DNA of 64,000 nucleotides from Mycobacterium sp. BK086 (lineage in GTDB: Bacteria > Actinomycetota > Actinomycetes > Mycobacteriales > Mycobacteriaceae). Both the position numbers and the translations under genes were made by a program. The stretch spans positions 1,364,001-1,428,000 of the forward strand of contig SNWL01000003.1 in assembly GCA_004362315.1 (NCBI GenBank). The letters are read 5' to 3'. The first letter of the stretch is position 1, and every line of letters begins with the position of its first letter. Below the pieces are notes generated by a model. It made no database searches. It was not told where the DNA came from and was given only the letters and a program-made list of their open reading frames with translations. Below, piece after piece: positions 55,434-63,502 of the stretch.

Positions 55434-56335
55434 CCGAGCTGCCCGCACACGTCACGATCCGCGAGGTCGCCCTGCGTGACGGCCTTCAGATCGAAGAACC
55501 AATTCCGTTGTCGGCCAAGCTGGAACTGCTGGCCGCCATCGCCGCCACCGGCGTCCGCGAAGTGGAGGCGACGGCCTTCGTCTCCCCGTCGAAGGTGCCC
55601 GCGCTGGCCGACGCGGCCGAGTTCGCCGCGCACCTGAGCGACTACCCCGATATCGACTTCTCCGCGCTGGTGGCCAGTCCCAACGGCGCCAAGCGCGCCA
55701 TCGCGGCCGGCCTGCGGTCGCTCGAATACGTCGTGTCGGCCGCCGACGCGCACAGCAAGGCCAACGTCGGACGGAGCAGCGCAGAGGCCACCGCGCAGAT
55801 CGCCGAGATCGTGGCGATCGCCCACGATTCCGGTGTCAGCGTCGAGGTGATCATCGCCACCGCGTGGGATTGCCCGTTCGACGGTCCGACGCCGCCGCAG
55901 CGCGTGCTCGACATCGTCGACGCCGCATGCCAATTCGGTGCCGACCGGCTGGCGATCGCCGACACCATCGGCACCACCACTCCGGGGCGGGTCACCTCAC
56001 TGATGAACCGGGTGAAACCCCGCATCGGCGACCTGCCGCTGGGCGCCCACTTCCACAACACCCGGGGCTCCGGGCTGGCCAGCGCGTACGCCGCGGTGGC
56101 GGCCGGGGTGAACCGGCTGGACTCCTCGGTCGGCGGCCTCGGCGGGTGCCCCTTCGCACCCGGCGCCAGCGGCAACATCGCCACCGAAGACCTGGTGTAC
56201 CTGTTGCGCGACAGTGGGATTGCCGTCGACGTCGATTTGGAGGCCGCGATCCGCGCCGCTGCCGTCGCACGTTCGGTCATCGGCCACGACCTGCCCAGCG
56301 CGCTACTGCGGGCCGGCGACCGAATCCTGAACTGA
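55430..56335 (+). CDS. HMG-CoA-lyase-like (HMGL) enzyme
   Basis: 301 aa from MTELPAHVTIREVALRDGLQ (ATGA overlap). REVALRDGLQIE metal site, GAHFHNTRG His pair, SSVGGLGGCPFAPGASGNIA loop with the catalytic Cys. Splits a 3-hydroxy-3-methylglutaryl-CoA-type aldol. Follows the CoA-transferase, giving the expected activation-then-cleavage order. Confidence 0.88.
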   Translation: MTELPAHVTIREVALRDGLQIEEPIPLSAKLELLAAIAATGVREVEATAFVSPSKVPALADAAEFAAHLSDYPDIDFSALVASPNGAKRAIAAGLRSLEYVVSAADAHSKANVGRSSAEATAQIAEIVAIAHDSGVSVEVIIATAWDCPFDGPTPPQRVLDIVDAACQFGADRLAIADTIGTTTPGRVTSLMNRVKPRIGDLPLGAHFHNTRGSGLASAYAAVAAGVNRLDSSVGGLGGCPFAPGASGNIATEDLVYLLRDSGIAVDVDLEAAIRAAAVARSVIGHDLPSALLRAGDRILN

Positions 56336-56344
56336 GCGAACGCC

Positions 56345-56710
56345 ATGGAGTCGACCCGAGTGGATCGGTGGTTGTGGGCGGTTCGGCTGACGAAGACCCG
56401 ACCGGACGCGGCGGCGGCGTGCCGAGGTGGGCACGTCCGGGTCAATGACCGGGTGGCCAAGTCCTCGACCGCGGTATCGCCCGGTGACCAGGTGCGCGCC
56501 CGTGTCGGCGACACGACGCGGATTGTCGAAGTGGTCCGGGTCTTTCAGAAGCGGGTCGGCGCCGCCGATGCCGTCACCTGCTACCTGGACCGCACGCCCG
56601 CCCCGCCCCCGACGGCGTCCGTGCCGGTGGCCGCCCGCGATCGCGGCGCGGGGCGTCCGACCAAACGCGACCGCCGCGTCCTGGACAAGTGGCGCGCGAG
56701 CCAGGGCTGA
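56345..56710 (+). CDS. S4-domain RNA-binding protein (HslR/Hsp15-like)
   Basis: 121 aa. VDRWLWAVRLTKTRPDAAAA, CRGGHVRVNDRVAKSS and VSPGDQVRARVGDTTRI form a complete S4 domain; basic tail with RPTKRDRRVLDKWRA. Hsp15 relatives recycle stalled 50S subunits carrying nascent chains. Starts 9 nt after the lyase gene, so probably co-transcribed although unrelated in function. Confidence 0.85.
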   Translation: MESTRVDRWLWAVRLTKTRPDAAAACRGGHVRVNDRVAKSSTAVSPGDQVRARVGDTTRIVEVVRVFQKRVGAADAVTCYLDRTPAPPPTASVPVAARDRGAGRPTKRDRRVLDKWRASQG

Positions 56711-56716
56711 GCGGCG

Positions 56717-57598
56717 CTACTTCCGCAGCGTGAACTGGCAGACGTCGGTGTAGGTCTTGCGGAACAGGTCCGCACACCCGGTGAGGTACCTCATGTAGCG
56801 CTCGTAGACCTCTTCGGACTGAATCGCGATCGCCTCGTCCCGGCGCGACTCGAGGGCGGCCGCCCAGAGGTCGAGGGTTTTGGCGTAGTGCTGTTCCAGT
56901 GATTGCACGAGATCGGTTGTGAAGCCTGCCTTTCCGGACAACTCGACCACCGCCTCACGTGTCGGCAGGTGGCCGCCGGGAAAGATCTCCACCGACAGGA
57001 ACTTGAAGAATCGCAACAGGCTCATCGTGATCGGAAGCCCGCGCTCCTCCATCTGCGCGCGCGGGATCTGCATGATCGAGTGCAGCATCATCACGCCGTC
57101 GTCGGGCAGGGCGTCGTAGGCGAAGTCGAAGAACGCGGTGTAGCGGTCCGCCCCGAAGTGTTCGAAGGCCCCGATCGACACGATGCGGTCGACCGGTTCG
57201 TCGAACTGCTCCCACCCCTGCAGCAGCACGCGACGGCTGCGCTGGGTGTCCATCTCGGCGAAGGTTCGCTCGACATGCGCCCGCTGGTTGCGGCTCAGGG
57301 TCAGCCCGACGACGTTCACGTCGTACTTCTCGATCGCCCGGCGCATCGTCGCGCCCCATCCACAGCCAACGTCGAGCAGAGTCATTCCCGGCTGCAGGCC
57401 GAGTTTGCCCAACGACAGGTCGATCTTGGCCAACTGCGCTTCGTGCAGGGTGGCGTCGTCGCGCTCGAAGTATGCGCAGCTGTAGGTCTGCGTCGGATCG
57501 AGAAAGAGTCGGAAGAAGTCGTCCGAGAGGTCGTAGTGCGACTGCACGTCGTCGAAGTGCGGGTTCAGGACGGGCGTCTTGCTGAGTGCGTGTGACAA
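56717..57598 (-). CDS. Cyclopropane/mycolic-acid SAM methyltransferase
   Basis: 293 aa. YDLSDDFFRLFLDPTQTYSC, LLDVGCGWGATMRRA (SAM site), VVGLTLSRNQ and GAFEHFGADRYTAFFDFAY are hallmarks of the CmaA/PcaA/UmaA family that modifies mycolic acid chains. Length matches the family. Convergent with the S4 gene. Confidence 0.92.
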   Translation of the reverse strand: MSHALSKTPVLNPHFDDVQSHYDLSDDFFRLFLDPTQTYSCAYFERDDATLHEAQLAKIDLSLGKLGLQPGMTLLDVGCGWGATMRRAIEKYDVNVVGLTLSRNQRAHVERTFAEMDTQRSRRVLLQGWEQFDEPVDRIVSIGAFEHFGADRYTAFFDFAYDALPDDGVMMLHSIMQIPRAQMEERGLPITMSLLRFFKFLSVEIFPGGHLPTREAVVELSGKAGFTTDLVQSLEQHYAKTLDLWAAALESRRDEAIAIQSEEVYERYMRYLTGCADLFRKTYTDVCQFTLRK

Positions 57599-57775
57599 GG
57601 AAGGACCTTAGGGTTGGGCTGGATGTGCGCAGCTCCATCTGCTCAAGAGCCTCCCCGACTTTCTGGAGTGTACGCAACGCAGCTGAGAATCGTTGCCAGA
57701 AATGCTGTTGACGGCGTTGAGGCAGGTCACGACAGCTACCCCGGGCCGCGGCACTCTTGCCAATGACAAGAACGA

Positions 57776-57799
57776 AAAGTAACGTCAGCTTTAGTTTTT
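57776..57799. promoter_or_regulatory. Operator upstream of TetR gene
   Basis: AAAAGTAA and TTAGTTTT arms (one mismatch) with 8-bp spacer CGTCAGCT, 25 bp before the TetR ATG. Related to 51874-51899. Confidence 0.7.
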
Positions 57800-57824
57800 T
57801 CACCGGCGAGCGCGGGGGCCAACC

Positions 57825-58484
57825 ATGGAACCGTCCAGCCGTCCGCATAACGCGGACGGGGCCAGTGACGGCCCGCGCGCCCTGAGCTCCAAGGGCCGCC
57901 AGACCCGCCAGGCCATTGAAGACGCCGCACGGAAACTGTTCGCCGAGCGCGGCTTCCACGGCACGACGCTCGGTGACATCACCTCAGCGGCAGGCCGGTC
58001 ACCGGCGGTGTTCTATCGCTACTTCGACGACAAAGAGGATCTGCTGGCCGCGCTGGCCGGCTCCTTTCTGCACGACGTCGTGCTGCCCTCGGGGCTGCGC
58101 CTGCACCTGCCCGAATCCCCGGACGACACCCGGTTTTTCGTGACCGTCGTGACCGCCTATTGGGACATGTTCAAGCAGAGCATCGGGATCATGGTCGCGG
58201 TGGATCAGCTCGCCAACACCCAACCCCGCTTCGCCGTCCTGCAGAGTCAGTTCCGCCAGTTCGGCATCGACATCGTCTCGGCATCGGTGCTGCGCGCCCA
58301 GGAACACGGCTACGCGGCCGGCTTGCAGCCCGAACACACCGCGCTGGCGATCGCGTTGCTGTTCGAGCAGTTCACCACGGTGTGCCTGCGTCCCGACAGC
58401 GCCGGCCTCGGCCTGCGCCTGTCGGACGCCGAGGCCATCACAACCTTGTCCACCATTTGGAAGAAAACGCTCTACGGATTCTGA
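57825..58484 (+). CDS. TetR-family regulator
   Basis: 219 aa. HTH RQAIEDAARKLFAERGFHGT then TLGDITSAAGRSPAVFYRYF. Operators in front of its own gene and of the dioxygenase operon suggest it controls both, plus the acyl-CoA dehydrogenase run that starts 17 nt downstream. Confidence 0.9.
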   Translation: MEPSSRPHNADGASDGPRALSSKGRQTRQAIEDAARKLFAERGFHGTTLGDITSAAGRSPAVFYRYFDDKEDLLAALAGSFLHDVVLPSGLRLHLPESPDDTRFFVTVVTAYWDMFKQSIGIMVAVDQLANTQPRFAVLQSQFRQFGIDIVSASVLRAQEHGYAAGLQPEHTALAIALLFEQFTTVCLRPDSAGLGLRLSDAEAITTLSTIWKKTLYGF

Positions 58485-58501
58485 CCCGCAAGGAGATCAT
58501 C

Positions 58502-59746
58502 GTGGATTTCACTCTGCCCGAACACCTTCTGAGCCTGCTGGCTGAGATGGATGCGTTCATCGAGGCTGAGATCAAACCGCTCGAACGTGAGCACATGCAG
58601 TATTTCGATCAGCGCCGAGAGTACGCGCGTACCGATTGGGACAACGGTGGCATCCCGCGCCGGGAGTGGGAGGATCTACTCGACGAGATGCGGCGTCGTG
58701 CGGACAAGGCCGGCTGGTTGCGGTACGGGTTGCCGTCGAAGTTCGGTGGTCGCGACGGCAGCAATGTGGACATGGCGGTGATTCGGGAGCATCTGGCGCA
58801 CAAGGGACTTGGCCTGCATAACGATCTTCAGGACGAGTCCTCGATCGTCGGTAATTTCCCGCAGGTCATCATGATGGACCGGTTCGGCACCGATGCGCAG
58901 AAGGCCGAGTGGATCGAGGCCATGCTGACCGGTAAGCGGTCGATGGCGTTCGGGTTGACCGAACCCGACCACGGCTCGGATGCCACCTGGCTGGAGACCA
59001 CGGCGGTGCGCGATGGCGACGATTGGGTGATCAACGGATCCAAGCGCTGGAACACCGGTGTGCACCGGGCCACCCATGATCTGGTGTTCGCCCGTACCTC
59101 CGGTGAGGCCGGTCAGGCCCGCGGAATCAGCGCGTTCCTGGTCCCCTGTGATGCCAAGGGTTTCGAGGTGCCGTTCTATTGGTGGACGTTCAACATGCCG
59201 ACCGATCACGGCGAGGTCGAACTGCGCGACGTGCGGGTTCCCGCCGACGCCGTGCTCGGCGAGCTCGATCACGGGCTGGAGGTGGCCCAGACGTTCCTGC
59301 ACGAGAACAGGATTCGCCAAGCGGCCAGCAGCCTGGGGGCCGCGCAGCACTGTATCGACCGCGCTGTGGAGTATGCCGGCAAGCGGGTGACGTTCGGCAA
59401 GCCGCTGGCGGTCAATCAGGCGGTGCAGTGGCCGCTGGTGGAGTTGCAGACCGAGGCGCAGATGGTGCGGCTGCTGGTGCGCTATGCGGCCTGGGAGCTG
59501 GATCGCAACCACCATCTCGAGGTGTCGGACAAGGTGTCGATGGCCAACTATCGCGCCAATCGCCTGGTGTGTGAGGCGGCCGATCGGGCCATGCAGGTGC
59601 ATGGCGGCGTCGGGTACAGCCGGCACGAGCCGTTCGAACACATCTATCGCCATCACCGCCGCTACCGGATCACCGAGGGGGCTGAGGAGATTCAGATGCG
59701 GCGGGTGGCCCAGCGGATGTTCAAGTTCGGCAAGCCGGCCCGCTGA
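58502..59746 (+). CDS. Acyl-CoA dehydrogenase
   Basis: 414 aa from GTG with AAGGAG 7 nt upstream (VDFTLPEHLLSLLAEMDAFI). AFGLTEPDHGSDATWLETTA binds flavin, VHGGVGYSRHEPFEHIYRHH is the ACAD C-terminal signature. In this larger class (ACAD10/11-like) the enzyme is paired with a kinase-like gene, which follows here. Confidence 0.92.
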   Translation: MDFTLPEHLLSLLAEMDAFIEAEIKPLEREHMQYFDQRREYARTDWDNGGIPRREWEDLLDEMRRRADKAGWLRYGLPSKFGGRDGSNVDMAVIREHLAHKGLGLHNDLQDESSIVGNFPQVIMMDRFGTDAQKAEWIEAMLTGKRSMAFGLTEPDHGSDATWLETTAVRDGDDWVINGSKRWNTGVHRATHDLVFARTSGEAGQARGISAFLVPCDAKGFEVPFYWWTFNMPTDHGEVELRDVRVPADAVLGELDHGLEVAQTFLHENRIRQAASSLGAAQHCIDRAVEYAGKRVTFGKPLAVNQAVQWPLVELQTEAQMVRLLVRYAAWELDRNHHLEVSDKVSMANYRANRLVCEAADRAMQVHGGVGYSRHEPFEHIYRHHRRYRITEGAEEIQMRRVAQRMFKFGKPAR

Positions 59747-59747
59747 C

Positions 59748-60719
59748 GTGGCCGCTGAGACACTGTCCGCCGATCTGGCCGGGGTGCTGGCCCCGATCCT
59801 CGGTTCGGGAACCGAGATCGACAATCTGCGCGCGCTGACCGGCGGGGCGAGTCGCACCACGTGGGCGTTCGACGCGGTGACCGGAGCACAGCGCCGCGCC
59901 CTGATCCTGCGGACCGGACCGCCCGACGATGTGCACGCCGGGATGGAGCTGGAAGCCGCCGTCCAGAAGGCCGCCGCGGCCGCCGGGGCCCCGGTTCCCG
60001 ACGTACTGGTCGCTTCCGATTCCGTTGAGACACTGGGTAATCCGTTTCTGATCTGCGGAGAGATCGCGGGCGAGACCATCGTGCGACGCATTCAGCGCAA
60101 CCTCGACGACGATGGCCGCGCCGCACTGCTGCGGCAATGCGCGCAGGCGCTGGCCGCGATCCATCGCGGCGCTACCGACGCCCCCGGCCTGGCCGCGCAG
60201 GACGATGTCGCCGAATGGCGGCTGCGCCTGGACGAAATGGGCGACACCACAGCCACATTCGAATGGGCATTCCGGTGGCTTGAGGCGCACCGACCGCCGC
60301 CCTCTCCCCTGCGGCTGGTGCACGGCGACTTCCGGATGGGCAACCTGATCGTCGAGGGCTCGAACCTGGCGGCCGTGCTGGACTGGGAACTGGTCCATAT
60401 CGGCGAGATCTATGAAGACCTCGCCTGGTTCTGCATCCGGGCCTGGCGCTTCGGCGCCCCGGCGACCATGGCCGCCGGCGGGCTGGGCAGTATCGACGAT
60501 TTCATCGCCGCTTACGAGCAGGCCGGCGGCTCACACGTCGACCGCACGGCATTGCAGTGGTGGCTGGTGGTGGCCACCCTGCGCTGGGGGGTGATCTGCC
60601 GATTCCAGGCCGAACGCCACCTGTCTGGCCAGACCCGATCGGTCGAACTCGCCGCGATCGGGCGGCGCGTCTGCGAAACCGAATGGGATCTGCTGGACCT
60701 GCTGGAAGGCGCGTCATGA
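59748..60719 (+). CDS. Aminoglycoside-phosphotransferase-like kinase (ACAD10/11-type)
   Basis: 323 aa, GTG start 1 nt after the dehydrogenase stop. LVHGDFRMGNLIVEG is the catalytic H-G-D-x5-N loop and VLDWELVHIG the metal-binding D. In ACAD10/11 proteins such a domain phosphorylates 4-hydroxyacyl-CoA so that the dehydrogenase can eliminate the phosphate. The split gene pair suggests the same chemistry. Confidence 0.88.
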   Translation: MAAETLSADLAGVLAPILGSGTEIDNLRALTGGASRTTWAFDAVTGAQRRALILRTGPPDDVHAGMELEAAVQKAAAAAGAPVPDVLVASDSVETLGNPFLICGEIAGETIVRRIQRNLDDDGRAALLRQCAQALAAIHRGATDAPGLAAQDDVAEWRLRLDEMGDTTATFEWAFRWLEAHRPPPSPLRLVHGDFRMGNLIVEGSNLAAVLDWELVHIGEIYEDLAWFCIRAWRFGAPATMAAGGLGSIDDFIAAYEQAGGSHVDRTALQWWLVVATLRWGVICRFQAERHLSGQTRSVELAAIGRRVCETEWDLLDLLEGAS

Positions 60720-61063
60720 GCGGGCTCAACGGGCGGCCCACCGCCGCCGAACTCGTCGCCGCCGTCGCCGAATTCCTCGAAGGCGACGTCCGGGACAGCA
60801 CCACCGGGTCGGTCAACTTCCACGCCCGGGTCGCCGCCAACGTCCTGCGCACCGTCGAACGCGAGCTGCTCGACCAGAGCGCGGCCGAACCGCTGGCCGC
60901 ACTCGAACAACTCGGCTACCCGGACGAAAACACCCTTGCCACTGCCATCCGCGCCGGCGACCTCGACGACCACGACCTCATGGCGACGCTGCGAGCCCTG
61001 GTCCGCCACCGACTCGCCATCGCCCACCCCGGCTACGACCAACCCGAAGGAGCGACGCGCTGA
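60716..61063 (+). CDS. DUF6285-like protein
   Basis: 115 aa. AELVAAVAEFLEGDVRDSTT, then FHARVAANVLRTVERELL match a small family that regularly follows the phosphotransferase gene in actinobacteria. Function unknown, probably accessory to the ACAD/kinase pair. ATGA overlap upstream. Confidence 0.7.
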   Translation: MSGLNGRPTAAELVAAVAEFLEGDVRDSTTGSVNFHARVAANVLRTVERELLDQSAAEPLAALEQLGYPDENTLATAIRAGDLDDHDLMATLRALVRHRLAIAHPGYDQPEGATR

Positions 61064-61446
61064 TGCCCACCCACGACCAGATCATCGAGGTGGCCGACCA
61101 GCTGTTCGCCGCCATCGCCGGCGGTGATGTCGCGGCTGTCACCGCACTGTGGTCCGAGGACGTCGCTGTCTGGCACTCGGGCGACGATCGTGACAACGAC
61201 AAGCGGCGCGCGCTGAAGGTGATCCGCTGGTACGTCGGCGCCACCACCTACCGGCACTACGAGGTGCTCGACCGGCAGGTGTTCGACGGCGGGTTCGTGC
61301 AGCAGCACCTGCTGCACTCCACGACCAACAGCGGTGAAGACGTGGCACTGCGGGTATGTCTGGTCGTGAAAATCGGCGACGACGGTTTGATCCGGCGTAT
61401 CGACGAGTATTTCGATCCCGCCGAACTGGCACCGCTGTTGTCCTGA
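61063..61446 (+). CDS. SnoaL/NTF2-like protein
   Basis: 127 aa sharing a base with the upstream stop (TGATG). DQLFAAIAGGDVAAVTALWS, WHSGDDRDNDKR and IRRIDEYFDPAEL match SnoaL-like/NTF2 folds: isomerases, hydratases or non-enzymatic binders. Presumably works on an intermediate of the same pathway. Confidence 0.75.
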   Translation: MPTHDQIIEVADQLFAAIAGGDVAAVTALWSEDVAVWHSGDDRDNDKRRALKVIRWYVGATTYRHYEVLDRQVFDGGFVQQHLLHSTTNSGEDVALRVCLVVKIGDDGLIRRIDEYFDPAELAPLLS

Positions 61447-61457
61447 AAGGGGTCCCC

Positions 61458-61982
61458 ATGGCGCAACTACAGGCACTGCTCGACGAAGCCGGCAATTGGC
61501 AACTGGTGTCGGACCGATCCTCGGTGCGGTTCAAGAACAAGACGTTCTGGGGCTTGGCCACCGTCACTGGCGAATTCACGGAAGTGCGCGGTGCGGGCCA
61601 GATCGCGGCGAACGGCACGGTGTCCGGCGGGCTCATCATCGGGGCGGCGTCGCTGAAGACGGGTATCGGGAAACGCGATGACCACTTGCGTTCGGCCGAT
61701 TTCTTCGACGTCGAGGAGCATCCGACGATCCGGGTCGAGGTGACAGGCGTGGAGCCCGCAGGGACGAACACCGCCACTGTGCACGCCACCCTGACCGTGC
61801 GCGGCACCACCCAACCGCTGCCCATGACCGCCACCGTCGACCGGTTGGCCGACGGGACTGTGCAACTGACGGCGCACACGACCGTCGACCGCACCACGTT
61901 CGGTGTCAGCGGCAACATGGCCGGCATGATGCCGGTGAACACGACGCTGCTGGCCGACGTCGTCTTTGCCAAGGTTGACTAG
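61458..61982 (+). CDS. YceI-family lipid-binding protein
   Basis: 174 aa from ATG at 61458. WQLVSDRSSVRFKNKTFWGL, GLIIGAASLKTGIGKRDDHL and RSADFFDVEEHPTIRVEV match the YceI lipocalin-like fold that binds isoprenoid or fatty ligands. No signal peptide, so cytosolic here. Confidence 0.9.
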   Translation: MAQLQALLDEAGNWQLVSDRSSVRFKNKTFWGLATVTGEFTEVRGAGQIAANGTVSGGLIIGAASLKTGIGKRDDHLRSADFFDVEEHPTIRVEVTGVEPAGTNTATVHATLTVRGTTQPLPMTATVDRLADGTVQLTAHTTVDRTTFGVSGNMAGMMPVNTTLLADVVFAKVD

Positions 61983-62033
61983 AACCTGCCGAACGCGCTA
62001 GGCGGCAGGGGTTTTCGCAGTAGCATCGTCGGC

Positions 62034-62435
62034 GTGTCTCGTCCCGGTGCACAACCACTGCACGTCCTGGTGTACAGCAGCAATGCCCGCACCCGCGAGC
62101 AGGTGCGGCTGGCGCTGGGTAAGCGCGTCCATCCCGAGCTCCCCGAGCTGACCTACACCGATGTCGCGACCGGCCCCATGGTGATTCAGATGATGGACGC
62201 CGGCGGGTTCGATCTGGTGATCCTCGACGGCGAGGCCGCACCGACAGGCGGCATGGGCATTGCCAAACAGCTCAAGGACGAGATCGACGACTGCCCGCCG
62301 GTGCTGGTCCTGACCGGCCGGCCCGACGATGCGTGGCTGGCCAACTGGTCGCGCGCGGAGGCGGCGGTGCCACACCCGATCGATCCGATCCGGCTCGGCG
62401 ACGCGGTCGTCGATTTGCTACGCACCCCGGTGTAA
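62034..62435 (+). CDS. Atypical receiver-domain protein (Rv3143-like)
   Basis: 133 aa, GTG start. VLVYSSNARTREQVRLALG, FDLVILDGEA (D65 at the phosphorylation position) and VLVLTGRPDDAWL form a CheY-like fold. The usual acidic pair after the first strand is replaced by S15-S16, so ordinary phosphorylation is doubtful. Located just before nuo, as in M. tuberculosis (Rv3143). Confidence 0.8.
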   Translation: MSRPGAQPLHVLVYSSNARTREQVRLALGKRVHPELPELTYTDVATGPMVIQMMDAGGFDLVILDGEAAPTGGMGIAKQLKDEIDDCPPVLVLTGRPDDAWLANWSRAEAAVPHPIDPIRLGDAVVDLLRTPV

Positions 62436-62550
62436 CGCACTAAACGCCAAATACGCTGTCGCCCTTGCCCTCTCGGCGAGAGATGGGCCGCGCTCAGCTA
62501 TACAAGCCATCCTAACGAAATCGCGACAGCGAGTCTCAAGATCGCTAGGC

Positions 62551-62566
62551 TGTGTCGTAGCTCACA
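62551..62566. promoter_or_regulatory. CRP-like site before nuoA
   Basis: TGTGT-N6-TCACA, one mismatch from the mycobacterial CRP consensus TGTGA-N6-TCACA, 32 nt before nuoA. Possible -10 TAGGCT (62546-62551) overlaps its left edge. Confidence 0.45.
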
Positions 62567-62597
62567 TCTCCAGCCCAGCGAGGAGTGACACAGCCAT

Positions 62598-62957
62598 ATG
62601 AGTCTCTACACACCCATCTTGGTGTTGGGGGTTATCGCCGCGGCGTTCGCGATCGTGTCGGTGGTGATCGCGTTGGTGATCGGTCCGCGGCGGTTCAACC
62701 GCGCCAAGCTCGAGGCGTACGAGTGCGGGATCGAGCCGGTGGCCGGGGAGCCGACCGGTCAGCGGTTCCCGATCAAGTACTACCTGACCGCGATGTTGTT
62801 CATCGTGTTCGACATCGAGATCGTGTTCCTCTATCCGTGGGCGGTTTCGTTCGATGCGTTGGGGACGTTCGCGCTGGTGGAGATGCTGATTTTCATGGGG
62901 ACGGTATTCGTGGCGTACGGGTATGTGTGGCGCCGGGGTGGGCTGGAATGGGATTAG
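62598..62957 (+). CDS. nuoA: NADH dehydrogenase I subunit A
   Basis: 119 aa, three membrane helices; [11 protein letters not shown] and [20 protein letters not shown] are diagnostic. GAGGAG upstream of the ATG. First gene of the 14-gene complex I operon. Confidence 0.97.
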   Translation: MSLYTPILVLGVIAAAFAIVSVVIALVIGPRRFNRAKLEAYECGIEPVAGEPTGQRFPIKYYLTAMLFIVFDIEIVFLYPWAVSFDALGTFALVEMLIFMGTVFVAYGYVWRRGGLEWD

Positions 62958-63502
62958 AAGAGCAGCTGCCGGGCGGCATCTTGTTGTCGACGGTGGAGAA
63001 GGTGGCCGGGTTCGTCCGCAAGGGGTCGCTGTGGCCGGCGACGTTCGGGTTGGCGTGTTGTGCGATCGAGATGATGGCAACGGCTTCGCCGCGGTTTGAT
63101 ATCGCCCGGTTTGGGATGGAGCGGTTTTCGGCCACCCCGCGGCAGGCGGATCTGATGATCGTGGCCGGGCGGGTGAGCCAGAAGATGGCCCCGGTGTTGC
63201 GGCAGGTGTATGACCAGATGGCCGAGCCGAAGTGGGTGCTGGCGATGGGGGTGTGCGCCTCCAGTGGGGGGATGTTCAACAACTACGCGGTGGTTCAGGG
63301 TGTGGATCATGTGGTGCCGGTGGATATTTATCTGCCGGGTTGTCCGCCGCGTCCGGAGATGTTGTTGAACGCGATTCTGGCTCTGCACGCCAAGATCGCC
63401 GAGATGCCGTTGGGGGTGCATCGCGCCGAGGCCATCGCGGCGGCCGAACAAGCCGCACTGGCTGCTCCCACCACCCTGGAACTCAAGGGGCTGCTGCGGT
63501 GA
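62948..63502 (+). CDS. nuoB: NADH dehydrogenase I subunit B
   Basis: 184 aa. [21 protein letters not shown] and [10 protein letters not shown] supply the four Cys that hold the N2 [4Fe-4S] cluster. Overlaps nuoA by 10 nt. Confidence 0.98.
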   Translation: MGLEEQLPGGILLSTVEKVAGFVRKGSLWPATFGLACCAIEMMATASPRFDIARFGMERFSATPRQADLMIVAGRVSQKMAPVLRQVYDQMAEPKWVLAMGVCASSGGMFNNYAVVQGVDHVVPVDIYLPGCPPRPEMLLNAILALHAKIAEMPLGVHRAEAIAAAEQAALAAPTTLELKGLLR

